Positions 16,340 to 24,647 of a stretch of 64,000 bases of DNA are shown here, piece after piece. The DNA lies in the NCBI GenBank assembly GCA_041082235.1, contig JBDOIG010000059.1, positions 3,530 to 67,529 of the forward strand, given 5' to 3'. The position numbers and the translations under genes were made by a program. Under the pieces are notes generated by a model. The model saw only the letters and a program-made list of their open reading frames with translations. It searched no databases and was not told the origin of the DNA. This DNA is from CALJEL01 sp041082235 (GTDB lineage: Bacteria; Nitrospirota; Thermodesulfovibrionia; Thermodesulfovibrionales; CALJEL01). Position 1 is the first letter of the stretch; each line of letters opens with the position of its first letter.

Positions 16340-17749
16340 ATGAGTTCAAAGGTTAGAGTAAGATTTGCTCCAAGTCCCACAGGTCATCTTCATATTGGTG
16401 GTGCAAGGACAGCACTCTTTAACTGGCTTTTTGCCAGACACAATAAGGGTGTTTTTATCTTGAGGATTGAGGATACAGACAGAAGCCGCTCAACAGAGGA
16501 ATATATTGAGGCTATTATAGAGGGGATGAAGTGGCTCGGGCTTGACTGGGATGAGGGACCTTACAGGCAGACAGACAGGCTTGAGATTTATAAAAGTTAT
16601 GTTAATAAACTTTTAAAGGAGGACAATGCCTATTATTGCTATTGTTCACCTGAAGAGCTTGAGGAGAGAAGGCGACTCGCCCTTGCACAGGGAAAGCCGC
16701 CAAAGTATGATGGCCGCTGCAGAGGACTTAAAGAACCGGTGCCGGGGAGGATTCCTGCTGTCAGGTTCAAGATGCCACAGGTCGGTATTACAGTGGTTGA
16801 TGACCTTATAAGGGGAAAGGTTAGCTTTGATAATGAGCAGCTTGATGACTTTATAATAATGCGTTCCGATGGCACGCCCACATATAATTTCTGCGTGGTG
16901 GTGGATGATGTTGATATGCGGATAACCCATGTAATAAGAGGCGATGACCATCTTAATAACACACCAAAGCAGATACAGATATACAGGGCCTTGAATTATG
17001 AGATACCGAAGTTTGCTCATCTACCCATGATACTTGGATCAGATAAAACAAGGCTCAGTAAGCGTCACGGTGCAACCTCTGTGATGGCCTATAAGGAAAT
17101 GGGTTATCTTCCCGAGGCACTCCTGAACTATCTGGTGAGGCTTGGCTGGTCCTATAAGGATCAGGAGATATTTTCAAAGGAAGAATTAATTGAGAAGTTT
17201 AACATTGAAAATATCGGTAAGTCTGCTGCTGTCTTTAATCCCGAAAAACTCCTCTGGCTTAACAGCCACTATATAAATGCCTCTACACCGGAAAGACTCT
17301 ATGAGCTTGTGAGGCCCTTTCTTATAAAGGAAGGTATTATAAAAGAAGATACACAGATAGATATCCAGTGGGTCTCAAAGGCAATTGCAACACTCAAGGA
17401 GAGGTCAAGGACACTTGTAGAGCTTGCAAATTCCCTCAGATATTATATCCTTGAGGATATAGAAATTGAGCAGGAGGCAAGGCAGAAGTTTATAAATGAA
17501 AAGACCATTGGTTATCTAAGGAGGGTGAGGGAGCTCCTGTCAAGCATGGATGGCTTTGAAAGTAAGGCTCTTGAAGAGGCGTTCAAAAAACTTATCAGTG
17601 AGCTTGGAGTAAAGCTTTCAGAGGTTGCACAGCCATTGAGGGTAGCAATAACAGGTAAGACAGTAAGCCCTCCAATATTTGATGTGCTTTCAGTACTCGG
17701 TAAGGAAAGGACACTCAGGCGTCTTGACAGGGTAATAAAGACCTCATAG
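16340..17749 (+). CDS. gltX: Glutamate-tRNA ligase
   Basis: Class I synthetase for tRNA-Glu. The 469 residues show RFAPSPTGHLHIGGARTA at the start, a zinc-region-like CYCSPEELEERR near 105, and the KMSKS-type LSKRHGATSV near 240. Because a gatC gene lies in the same window, the enzyme may be non-discriminating and also charge tRNA-Gln with Glu for later amidation; this is inference. It is followed after 2 nt by gpsA. Confidence 0.95.
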   Translation: MSSKVRVRFAPSPTGHLHIGGARTALFNWLFARHNKGVFILRIEDTDRSRSTEEYIEAIIEGMKWLGLDWDEGPYRQTDRLEIYKSYVNKLLKEDNAYYCYCSPEELEERRRLALAQGKPPKYDGRCRGLKEPVPGRIPAVRFKMPQVGITVVDDLIRGKVSFDNEQLDDFIIMRSDGTPTYNFCVVVDDVDMRITHVIRGDDHLNNTPKQIQIYRALNYEIPKFAHLPMILGSDKTRLSKRHGATSVMAYKEMGYLPEALLNYLVRLGWSYKDQEIFSKEELIEKFNIENIGKSAAVFNPEKLLWLNSHYINASTPERLYELVRPFLIKEGIIKEDTQIDIQWVSKAIATLKERSRTLVELANSLRYYILEDIEIEQEARQKFINEKTIGYLRRVRELLSSMDGFESKALEEAFKKLISELGVKLSEVAQPLRVAITGKTVSPPIFDVLSVLGKERTLRRLDRVIKTS

Positions 17750-17751
17750 CC

Positions 17752-18747
17752 ATGGGTTATATATCTGTAATAGGTGCTGGTAACTGGGGTACTACCATAG
17801 CCTGCCACATCGCGAAAAAAGACTATGATATCTGTCTCTGGGTCTATGAGTCCGAGCTTGCAGAGATTATAAAAAATATAAGAAGGAATCAATGGTATCT
17901 GCCTGATGTCCCCATACCAGAACATGTGAGGATTACCACAGACCTTCAGGATGCAGTTTATAAAGCAAGGTTTATCATAAATGCTGTTCCAACCCAGTTT
18001 ATAAGAAATGTCTTTTCAAGGCCTCTTAAATTTGGTCCTGATGCAGTGATAATTAATCTCTCCAAGGGTATAGAAAGGGAAACCCTTCTAACACCTTCTG
18101 AGATATTAAAGGAGCTCACAGGTCTTGAGGTCGTTGTGCTTTCGGGACCGAGTTTCGCAAAGGAGGTCTCAAAGGGGCTACCAACTGCTATAACACTTGC
18201 CACAAAGGACAGGCACCAGGGTCTTCTAATTCAGGATATACTGAGCTCAGATAGATTCAGGGTATATCTTCATGATGACCTGACAGGTGTGGAGATAGGA
18301 GGTGCACTTAAAAATGTCATTGCCATTGCCTCTGGAATATCTGATGGGCTTGGTCTTGGAGCTAATGCAAGGGCATCCTTAATAACAAGGGGGCTTGCTG
18401 AGATGACAAGACTTGGAGTTGCTATGGGCGCAAATCCAAGGACATTTTCAGGTTTAAGTGGCGTGGGAGATCTGATCCTTACATGCACGAGCAATCTTTC
18501 AAGGAATTATACCCTTGGATACAGGATCGGCAAGGGTGAAAAGCTGAGAGATATACTTAGTGGAATGCGTGAGATTGCAGAAGGAGTTCCAACAGCTGAG
18601 TCTGCCTATAAACTTGCTGAGAGATATTCTGTGGAGATGCCAATAACTGAAAAGGTTTATGAGATCCTCTATAAAGATAAATCTCCTCATAGTGCTTTGA
18701 AGGAGCTCATGACAAGACCACTCCGAGAGGAATTTCCTGAGGCATGA
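17752..18747 (+). CDS. gpsA: Glycerol-3-phosphate dehydrogenase [NAD(P)+]
   Basis: Makes sn-glycerol 3-phosphate from DHAP for phospholipid synthesis. The 331 residues begin with the dinucleotide-binding loop VIGAGNWGTT, and include NLSKGIE, VVLSGPSFAKEV (catalytic region), GGALKNVIAIASG with the catalytic lysine, and GVGDLILTCTS. It follows gltX by 2 nt and overlaps larB by 4 nt, so all three form one operon. Confidence 0.96.
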   Translation: MGYISVIGAGNWGTTIACHIAKKDYDICLWVYESELAEIIKNIRRNQWYLPDVPIPEHVRITTDLQDAVYKARFIINAVPTQFIRNVFSRPLKFGPDAVIINLSKGIERETLLTPSEILKELTGLEVVVLSGPSFAKEVSKGLPTAITLATKDRHQGLLIQDILSSDRFRVYLHDDLTGVEIGGALKNVIAIASGISDGLGLGANARASLITRGLAEMTRLGVAMGANPRTFSGLSGVGDLILTCTSNLSRNYTLGYRIGKGEKLRDILSGMREIAEGVPTAESAYKLAERYSVEMPITEKVYEILYKDKSPHSALKELMTRPLREEFPEA

Positions 18748-19484
18748 ACAAAAGCGAATTGCTTAAGATACTGAAGGCTCTCAGTTCATCAAAAATCACA
18801 CCAGAAGAGGCTTACAGGAGACTACAGCATCTTCCTTATGAGGATCTTAAGATAGCAAGGATAGATCATCACAGAGAGCTCCTCTCAGGTATTCCAGAGG
18901 TAATCTTTGCAAAGGACAAGGCCCCTGATGATGTTGTTGCTATTGCACGAAATATATTTAAAAGACACGGTAGATTTCTGATCACAAAGGCAACAAAGGA
19001 GATTTATAAAAAAATCAGGATTAAAGGTGCAAGATTTTATGAAAAGAGCGGAGCCATTATTGCTGGTAAATCTTCTGGTAAGATTGGAGATGTCTTGATA
19101 CTAACAGCAGGGACATCTGACATCAGGGTTGCTGAGGAGGCAAAGGTCACAGCAGAATTTCTTGGAAGTCGTGTGGAGACACTTTATGATATAGGGATAG
19201 CAGGTCTTCACAGGATTGTGGAACATCTTGACAGATTTAAAAAGGCGAGGGCAATTATAGTAATTGCTGGGATGGAAGGTGCACTTCCGGGTGTTGTGGC
19301 AGCACTCACTGATAAGCCTGTTATAGGTGTCCCTACATCCTCTGGATACGGGATGAGTCTTGGTGGGATGGCAGCACTTCTGGGAATGCTAAATTCCTGT
19401 GTGCCGGGTGTGGCTGTGATGAACATTGACAATGGCTTTGGAGCTGCCTGTCTTGCCCACAGGATAAATATCCTTCAGCCATAA
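18744..19484 (+). CDS. larB: Pyridinium-3,5-biscarboxylate mononucleotide synthase (LarB)
   Basis: LarB carboxylates and hydrolyses nicotinic acid adenine dinucleotide in the first step of the nickel-pincer cofactor used by lactate racemase-type enzymes. The 246-residue protein has the PurE-like C-terminal half with LTAGTSDIRVAEEA, VIAGMEGALPGVVAAL and VPTSSGYG. No LarC, LarE or LarA gene is in the window, so the rest of the pathway must be elsewhere or absent. It overlaps gpsA by 4 nt. Confidence 0.92.
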   Translation: MNKSELLKILKALSSSKITPEEAYRRLQHLPYEDLKIARIDHHRELLSGIPEVIFAKDKAPDDVVAIARNIFKRHGRFLITKATKEIYKKIRIKGARFYEKSGAIIAGKSSGKIGDVLILTAGTSDIRVAEEAKVTAEFLGSRVETLYDIGIAGLHRIVEHLDRFKKARAIIVIAGMEGALPGVVAALTDKPVIGVPTSSGYGMSLGGMAALLGMLNSCVPGVAVMNIDNGFGAACLAHRINILQP

Positions 19485-19577
19485 TATCATAATGCGTGAT
19501 GTGTAATGAGTTTTTAATTTAAAATTTGTTGCAGAATTATAATAATAGCATGAAGGTCTGTTACTCGAGTATAAAGC

Positions 19578-19660
19578 TCAAAGGGGCTTCACCCTTTGAA
19601 ACCCAAAATATGGAATTAATAAGATTATTTGGGGAGTTTGAGGGGCTTCGTCCCTAAAAG
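19578..19660 (+). repeat. Two small GC hairpins after larB
   Basis: TCAAAGGGG-CTTC-ACCCTTTGA (about 19578-19599) and GAGGGGC-TTC-GTCCC (about 19640-19656) belong to the same small-palindrome family as those before queD and glgC. They are followed directly by MITE-like copy D. Bases 19485-19577 show nothing else. Confidence 0.55.
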
Positions 19661-19782
19661 CTCTGTAGTAATAAGTTTATCACCAAAGGGTGAAGTAAAT
19701 TATGTTTGGCAATGCTGATTAGAAATTTTATATTAAGGTGCCCTATAAAGGCTTCCCGACATGCCGTACTATTGCTATCGGG
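19661..19782 (+). repeat. MITE-like repeat, copy D (right part)
   Basis: It holds the inner palindrome ATCACCAAAGGGTGAAG, the ATTAAGGTG block, TATAAAGGCTTCCCGACATGCC and an end GCTATCGGGC that matches the outer CCGATAG of other copies. The left terminal repeat is missing or decayed. It lies about 15 bp before the thioredoxin promoter. Confidence 0.65.
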
Positions 19783-19796
19783 CAAAATTCATTTAC

Positions 19797-19826
19797 TTGA
19801 CAAAGATTCTTTATAAACAATAAAAT
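19797..19826 (+). promoter_or_regulatory. Promoter of the thioredoxin gene
   Basis: A perfect TTGACA (19797-19802), an 18-nt spacer and TAAAAT (19821-19826, 5/6) lie 47 nt before the preferred thioredoxin start. Confidence 0.65.
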
Positions 19827-19873
19827 AATATACTTTTTACTTCTTGAAAAAACTAATCCATACGGAGGGCGTT

Positions 19874-20206
19874 ATGGCAGAAGGTGTTGTAGAAGCAACT
19901 ACAGAAACATGGGATAAGGAAGTTTTAAATGCTCAAGGACTCGTGATGGTTGATTTCTGGGCAGTATGGTGCGGTCCCTGCAGGATGATTGCACCTACTG
20001 TTGAAGAGCTGGCAAAGGAATATGCTGGAAAGGTGAAGGTGGTTAAACTCAATACAGATGAGAATCCTGATGTTGCCAGCAGATATAAGATAATGGGTAT
20101 TCCTACAATTATGTTTTTTAAGAATGGTCAGAAGGTTGACCAGATTGTAGGAGCAGTTCCCAAATCTCATTTAAAATCCAAGATAGATACACTTCTGACT
20201 GCATAG
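19874..20206 (+). CDS. trxA: Thioredoxin
   Basis: Cytosolic disulfide reductase of 110 residues. The active site is W-C33-G-P-C36 in FWAVWCGPCRMIAPT, and the cis-proline loop is GIPTIMFF. The frame is open from a TTG at 19844, but ATG 19874 follows GGAGG (19864-19868) by 5 nt and gives a normal thioredoxin N-terminus, so the upstream 10 residues are rejected. A lipoprotein thioredoxin-like gene follows. Confidence 0.93.
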   Translation: MAEGVVEATTETWDKEVLNAQGLVMVDFWAVWCGPCRMIAPTVEELAKEYAGKVKVVKLNTDENPDVASRYKIMGIPTIMFFKNGQKVDQIVGAVPKSHLKSKIDTLLTA

Positions 20207-20244
20207 ATTCAAAATTAAGCGTGTCAGATTTCAGGTGGATATTA

Positions 20245-20739
20245 ATGAGATGGAAGCTCGTAGTGTTATTTTTTTTCTTCGTGCTTTTTTCCTGTTCCAG
20301 AGAGACCCCCGTTCAGGAGGGTAAGGTTGTTCCAGAGCTTTCCTTTAAACATATTAATGGAGAGTCTATCAAACTTCATGAACTAAGGGGAAAGGTAGTG
20401 CTTATTGAATTCTGGGCAACCTGGTGTGAGGCCTGCAGGGAAGCTGTTCCCGACCTTATGGAGATTTATAAAAATAACAGCGATAAGGGTCTGGTAATGA
20501 TTGCTGTATCTGTGGATGAAGGTGGAGATTATGTGAAAAGGGTCAGGGATTTTATTAATGAATATAATATCACCTACCCCGTTGCCGTTGATGGGATCTC
20601 CTTGAGTAAAAAATTCGGAGTTTATACCATCCCCTCTATTTTTATAATTAATAAAGAAGGTATTCTTGTCAAAAAATATCCTGGATATTTTCCTGATTTT
20701 GCCCGTAAGATAGATAAAGAAATTAAGGGATTGTTATAA
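20245..20739 (+). CDS. TlpA/ResA-like thioredoxin-fold lipoprotein
   Basis: Membrane-anchored periplasmic thiol-disulfide protein, likely a reductant for apocytochromes or other cysteines. From ATG 20245 the first 16 residues are a hydrophobic signal with a lipobox-like LFSC (Cys17), although Phe at -2 is unusual. The active site is W-C61-E-A-C64, and GVYTIPSIFII holds the cis-proline. A GTG at 20221 opens the frame earlier but would bury the signal peptide. The many c-type cytochromes of this organism make a role in haem attachment plausible. Confidence 0.82.
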   Translation: MRWKLVVLFFFFVLFSCSRETPVQEGKVVPELSFKHINGESIKLHELRGKVVLIEFWATWCEACREAVPDLMEIYKNNSDKGLVMIAVSVDEGGDYVKRVRDFINEYNITYPVAVDGISLSKKFGVYTIPSIFIINKEGILVKKYPGYFPDFARKIDKEIKGLL

Positions 20740-20746
20740 TACCAAG

Positions 20747-22066
20747 ATGTTTGATGCATTAACAGAAAAACTTGACTCCATATTCAGGAAGCTTCGTGGA
20801 AGGGGCATACTCAAGGAGGAGGATGTTGAACAGGCCCTGAGAGAGGTAAGGCTTGCCCTTCTTGAGGCTGATGTTAATTATAAGGTTGTCAAGGATTTTG
20901 TTAATTCAATAAAACAGAAGGCCGTAGGAAGTGGTATACTTGAGAGCCTCACGCCCGGACAGCAGGTCATAAAGATTGTCCATGAAGAGCTTATTAATCT
21001 CATGGGTTCTTCAGATTCAATTATAAAACTTTCACCAAATCCGCCTACAATTCTTATGATGGTAGGATTACAGGGTTCTGGAAAGACCACCACATCAGCG
21101 AAGATTGCAAATTATTATAAGTCTCAGGGCAGAAGACCTGTGCTCGTTGCAGCGGATATTAAAAGACCTGCTGCCATTGAGCAGCTTATAACCCTTGGTG
21201 CCCAGCTTCAGATACCTGTATTTTATTCAAAGGATATAAGCGACCCTGTTCAGGTCTGTGAAGAGGCGGTTAGGAAGGCAAGGGTAGATGCCCGTGATAT
21301 ATTGATACTTGATACAGCAGGCAGGCTTCACATTGATGAGGAACTAATGGAGGAACTCAGGCAGATTAAGGAAAAGACCTCGCCTCATGAGATACTGCTT
21401 GTGGTTGATGCCATGACAGGTCAGGAGGCCGTAAATGTTGCCTCCGCCTTTAATGAAAAGATATCCATTACGGGAATTGTTCTTACCAAGATGGACGGTG
21501 ATGCCAGGGGTGGAGCAGCACTTTCTATGAGATCAGTTACAGGAAGACCAATAAAATTTATAGGTACAGGTGAAAAGCTTGATGCATTGGAGCCTTTCTA
21601 TGCTGACAGGATTGCCTCAAGAATTCTTGGAATGGGAGATGTCCTCAGCCTTATAGAAAAGGTTCAGAAGACATATGATATGAAGGAGGCAGAAAGACTT
21701 CAGAAGAAGGTCAAGGAGGATGATTTTGATCTTGATGATTTGAGACTTCAGATAAGAAAGATAAAGGGGATGGGCTCTCTTGAAGGTTTATTGGGCATGA
21801 TACCTGGTTTCAGTAAACTCAAAGGTATTAATATAGATACAAAGGAGTTTGTGAAGGTTGAGGCAATCATCAATTCCATGACACCTGAGGAAAGGAGGAC
21901 ACCCTCTATCCTTAATGGAAGCAGACGCAGGCGTATAGCACTTGGAAGTGGTACAACAGTAGCTGATGTAAACAGGCTCCTCAAACAATATAATGAGATG
22001 AAGAAGTTAATGAAGGCCTTTAAGGGTAAAAAGGGATTCAGGCTTCCAAATATATTGCAGATATGA
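20747..22066 (+). CDS. ffh: Signal recognition particle protein Ffh
   Basis: SRP54 GTPase that targets nascent membrane proteins. The N domain is followed by the G domain with the P-loop GLQGSGKTTT near 106, DTAGRLHID and TKMDGDARGG, then a methionine-rich M domain with MIPGF, MTPEERR and SRRRRIALGSGTT that binds SRP RNA. The 439-residue length is normal. It heads the ffh-rpsP-khpA group, a common arrangement. No SRP RNA gene was found in the window. Confidence 0.96.
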   Translation: MFDALTEKLDSIFRKLRGRGILKEEDVEQALREVRLALLEADVNYKVVKDFVNSIKQKAVGSGILESLTPGQQVIKIVHEELINLMGSSDSIIKLSPNPPTILMMVGLQGSGKTTTSAKIANYYKSQGRRPVLVAADIKRPAAIEQLITLGAQLQIPVFYSKDISDPVQVCEEAVRKARVDARDILILDTAGRLHIDEELMEELRQIKEKTSPHEILLVVDAMTGQEAVNVASAFNEKISITGIVLTKMDGDARGGAALSMRSVTGRPIKFIGTGEKLDALEPFYADRIASRILGMGDVLSLIEKVQKTYDMKEAERLQKKVKEDDFDLDDLRLQIRKIKGMGSLEGLLGMIPGFSKLKGINIDTKEFVKVEAIINSMTPEERRTPSILNGSRRRRIALGSGTTVADVNRLLKQYNEMKKLMKAFKGKKGFRLPNILQI

Positions 22067-22098
22067 TTTATAATATTTAATCAGAAAGGAGGTGTGCT

Positions 22099-22332
22099 GT
22101 GGTAAAGATTAGGTTAATGAGGATCGGTGCCCACAAAAGGTCCTATTACAGGATTGTTGTGGTTGATTCAAGGACAAGAAGGGATGGACCTTATATTGAG
22201 CTTCTTGGAACTTATGATCCTCTGAAAGATTCAGAGGTCAAGATCAATAAAGATAAGGCTAAGGCATGGATTCAAAAGGGTGCACAGCCAACAGAATCTG
22301 TTAAAAAACTTTTAACAAGAGCGGGCCTGTAG
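22099..22332 (+). CDS. rpsP: 30S ribosomal protein S16
   Basis: Small-subunit protein of 77 residues. It begins VKIRLMRIGAHKRSYYRIVVVDSR and has the conserved YDPL turn. The start is GTG, preceded by the strong site AAAGGAGGTG at 22086-22095. It lies between ffh and khpA in the usual order. Confidence 0.96.
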   Translation: MVKIRLMRIGAHKRSYYRIVVVDSRTRRDGPYIELLGTYDPLKDSEVKINKDKAKAWIQKGAQPTESVKKLLTRAGL

Positions 22333-22363
22333 TGCCCCAAATTCCTTCAGGAGGTGAACCATC

Positions 22364-22597
22364 ATGCTGAAAGGATTAGTTGAGAGTATGGCAAAGGCTC
22401 TGGTTGATAAGCCAGAGGAGGTAAGTGTTAAGGAGGTGGATGGAGAAAAGACTACCGTATTTGAGCTCAGGGTTGCTCAGAGTGACCTCGGAAAGGTGAT
22501 AGGAAAACAGGGTAAGACTGCCCGTGCTATGAGGGCAATATTAAGTGCAGCAGGGACGAAGGTCGGTAAGCGCTGCGTCCTTGAGATACTTGAATAG
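22364..22597 (+). CDS. khpA: KH-domain RNA-binding protein KhpA
   Basis: A 77-residue single KH domain with the GxxG loop VIGKQGKTARAM. KhpA proteins bind RNA and act with KhpB in cell-envelope and size control in Gram-positive bacteria; the role here is not known. It has a good Shine-Dalgarno site AGGAGGTG. The stop is followed at once by a structured leader and terminator ahead of trmD. The usual rimM gene is missing here. Confidence 0.93.
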   Translation: MLKGLVESMAKALVDKPEEVSVKEVDGEKTTVFELRVAQSDLGKVIGKQGKTARAMRAILSAAGTKVGKRCVLEILE

Positions 22598-22602
22598 TAA
22601 AA

Positions 22603-22671
22603 CCTGTGCGATAGATTAATTAATAATCTTTTGTAATTTATTATTTCATCTGCGCACAAAGGCACCTTGTA
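22603..22671 (+). promoter_or_regulatory. Structured RNA leader upstream of trmD-rplS
   Basis: TGTGCG (22605-22610) pairs perfectly with CGCACA (22653-22658) and encloses a smaller stem AGATTA/TAATCT (22613-22629). A third short pairing, ACAAaGG/CCTTGT, follows at 22656-22670, overlapping the end of the first stem, so the two could be alternatives. The set runs into the terminator at 22672-22698. The layout resembles an attenuation leader, possibly an autoregulatory ribosomal protein leader for rplS; this is inference. Confidence 0.45.
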
Positions 22672-22698
22672 GGGCAGGCCCTGTTACCTGCCCTTTTT
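22672..22698 (+). terminator. Intrinsic terminator directly before trmD
   Basis: GGGCAGG (22672-22678), an 8-nt loop and CCTGCCC (22687-22693) are followed by TTTTT. The T-run ends only 3 nt before the trmD ATG. Since trmD has no room for its own promoter after it, this may be a regulated terminator rather than a simple operon end. Confidence 0.8.
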
Positions 22699-22701
22699 AT
22701 C

Positions 22702-23439
22702 ATGAAGATGGTTATTGATGTTATAACCCTTTTCCCTGAGATAATAAAGACTTATCTTTCCTGTGGAGTTTTAAAGAAGGCTATTGACGAGAGCATGATT
22801 CAAGTACGAATTCATAATCTCAGGGATTTTACGAGGGACAGGCACAGGACAGTGGATGACTATCCCTATGGAGGTGGTTCAGGTATGGTGATGAAACCTG
22901 AGCCACTGTTTGATGCAATTGAGCACATAAAGTCCGATGGCATTGAAAGATTGATAATTCTCCTTACACCTCAGGGAAAGAAATTCAACCAGCAAATGGC
23001 AAGGGCACTTTCAGAGGAAAAGAGAGGGTTGGTGTTTATATGTGGTAGATATGAGGCGATTGATGAGCGGGTGAGAGCGATAGTGGATGATGAGATTTCC
23101 ATAGGAGACTATGTCCTAACTGGAGGAGAATTGGCTGCTTTAGTTATAATAGATACAGTATCAAGATTATTGCCAGGTGTTCTCGGGAATTATGATTCAA
23201 CAATAGAAGAGTCCTTTGAGTGGGGTATCCTTGATTATCCCCATTATACAAGGCCACCGGAATTCAGGGGAATGAAGGTACCTGATATCTTACTGAGCGG
23301 TGATCATGAGGCAATAAGGAGATGGAGAAGAAAGGAGGCCTTGAGAAGAACTCTTAAGAGGCGACCTGATTTACTTGAAAAGGCGGTCCTCAGTGAGGAG
23401 GATTTAATTTTGATAAAAGAGATAAAGGAGGAGTCATGA
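22702..23439 (+). CDS. trmD: tRNA (guanine37-N1)-methyltransferase
   Basis: TrmD methylates G37 of tRNAs to prevent frameshifting. The 245 residues have IDVITLFPEI at the start, the trefoil-knot SAM site with FICGRYEAIDERV and SIGDYVLTGGELAA, and a conserved TRPPEFRG. Start ATG 22702 or ATG 22708 are both possible; neither has a free Shine-Dalgarno site because a terminator hairpin lies immediately upstream. It overlaps rplS by 4 nt. RimM, usually just upstream, is absent. Confidence 0.95.
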   Translation: MKMVIDVITLFPEIIKTYLSCGVLKKAIDESMIQVRIHNLRDFTRDRHRTVDDYPYGGGSGMVMKPEPLFDAIEHIKSDGIERLIILLTPQGKKFNQQMARALSEEKRGLVFICGRYEAIDERVRAIVDDEISIGDYVLTGGELAALVIIDTVSRLLPGVLGNYDSTIEESFEWGILDYPHYTRPPEFRGMKVPDILLSGDHEAIRRWRRKEALRRTLKRRPDLLEKAVLSEEDLILIKEIKEES

Positions 23440-23828
23440 ACGAGTTAATAAAGGCAGTTGAGGAGACCTATAAAAAGAAAGAGATACCAGATTTCAAGGT
23501 AGGAGATACTGTGAGGGTTCATGTAAAGGTCAAGGAAGGTGACAGAGAAAGGCTACAACCCTTTGAAGGTGTTGTGATAGCCCGTAGAGGTGGAGGCCTG
23601 AGGGAGACCTTCATGGTAAGAAAGATCTCCTTTGGTGTTGGAGTTGAGAGGATATTCCCCCTGCATTCATCTGTTGTTGATTCCATAGAGCTTATAAAGA
23701 GAGGAAATGTCAGAAGGGCAAAACTCTTTTATCTGAGAAAGAAGAAAGGAAAAGAGGCCAGGATAAAGGAAAAAGAGATAAGGACTGGTGGCGAAGTAAC
23801 AGCGGGGGAGATTGGTAATAACAGTTAA
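23436..23828 (+). CDS. rplS: 50S ribosomal protein L19
   Basis: Large-subunit protein at the subunit interface. It has the typical DFKVGDTVRVHVKVKEGDRERLQPFEGVVIARRGGG and VERIFPLHSSVVDSIEL. The 130 residues include a charged C-terminal tail of about 15 residues longer than in E. coli. AAAGGAGGAG lies before the ATG, which overlaps the trmD stop. Confidence 0.96.
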   Translation: MNELIKAVEETYKKKEIPDFKVGDTVRVHVKVKEGDRERLQPFEGVVIARRGGGLRETFMVRKISFGVGVERIFPLHSSVVDSIELIKRGNVRRAKLFYLRKKKGKEARIKEKEIRTGGEVTAGEIGNNS

Positions 23829-23846
23829 AAGCTCAGAGAGTTCAGC

Positions 23847-24473
23847 ATGCCCCTCTTTAAGTATGATAATAGCTACAGGAAGAAGGGTTACAGGGTTATT
23901 GCAGGTATTGATGAGGCAGGAAGGGGTTCTCTGGCAGGTCCTGTTGTAGCAGGTGCTGTTATATTGAAAGAAGGGGTCATGATAGAAGGTCTTGATGATT
24001 CAAAGAAGCTAACCCATCAAAAAAGGGCTGAAATTTTCTGGCAGCTGATGCTTGAGGCAGAGGATGTGAGTTTCGGGGTCGTGGATGTTGAGGATATAGA
24101 AAGGTTTAATATCCTTCAGGCTACAAAGATGGCAATGAACAGGGCAATAAATGGATTGAAAAAAAGGCCAGACCTTATCCTGATAGATGCCCTGAGATTA
24201 ACCATCCCATTGAAGCATATCTCAATAATAAAGGGCGATCAGAAGAGTGCATCTATTGCAGCAGCCTCAATAGTTGCAAAGGTTCTCAGGGACTGGATCA
24301 TGGAGTATTATGATTTCCTTTATCCTGAGTATGGTTTCAAAGACCACAAGGGATATGCTACAGTAAGGCACAGAGAATGCCTCAGGATTTATGGTCCCTG
24401 TCCAATTCATAGAAAGACATTTAAACCCATAAACCAGATGGAGTTCTATTTTAACCAGTCACAAAATTGCTGA
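23847..24473 (+). CDS. rnhB: Ribonuclease HII
   Basis: Removes ribonucleotides from DNA and RNA primers from hybrids. The catalytic start GIDEAGRGSLAGP holds Asp22 and Glu23, and DSKKLT, RALIDALRL-type and AAASIVAKVLRD segments follow. The 208 residues are of normal length, but the last codon and the TGA stop lie inside the left end of MITE-like copy E (TGCTGATAGAAATG), so the C-terminus has probably been altered by that insertion. Confidence 0.93.
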   Translation: MPLFKYDNSYRKKGYRVIAGIDEAGRGSLAGPVVAGAVILKEGVMIEGLDDSKKLTHQKRAEIFWQLMLEAEDVSFGVVDVEDIERFNILQATKMAMNRAINGLKKRPDLILIDALRLTIPLKHISIIKGDQKSASIAAASIVAKVLRDWIMEYYDFLYPEYGFKDHKGYATVRHRECLRIYGPCPIHRKTFKPINQMEFYFNQSQNC

Positions 24474-24643
24474 TAGAAATGTATTAAGCAATAGAGGGTA
24501 TGTCTCAAGCCTTTATAATGTGACAATGAACAGGATACAGGATTCAAGATACAAGATTCAGGAACAGGTTTCATCTTATCATCTATTATGGATATTTAAG
24601 GTATTGCTATAAAGGCTTTTCGGCATACCATTTTTTAGTCGGC
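24469..24643 (+). repeat. MITE-like repeat, copy E (core type 2)
   Basis: A copy of about 175 bp between rnhB and the dtxR-like gene. The left end GCTGATAGAAATG overlaps the rnhB stop. Then come CTCAAGCCTTTATAATGTGACA, the 31-bp core shared with copy C, ATTTAAGGTATTGC and TATAAAGGCTTTTCGGCAT, and the end CCATTTTTTAGTCGGC just before the next gene. It fills the whole intergenic space. Confidence 0.75.
24531..24561 (+). repeat. 31-bp core repeat, inverted partner of 16196-16226
   Basis: Exact reverse complement of 16196-16226 over 31 bp, 8.3 kb apart. It contains shorter near-repeats (AGGATACAGGATTCAAG, AAGATACAAGATTCAGG). Confidence 0.9.
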
Positions 24644-24647
24644 AAAG

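Noticed and set aside
20747..22066. SRP RNA gene near ffh
   Set aside because: No GGAA-tetraloop SRP RNA structure was seen in the flanking gaps.
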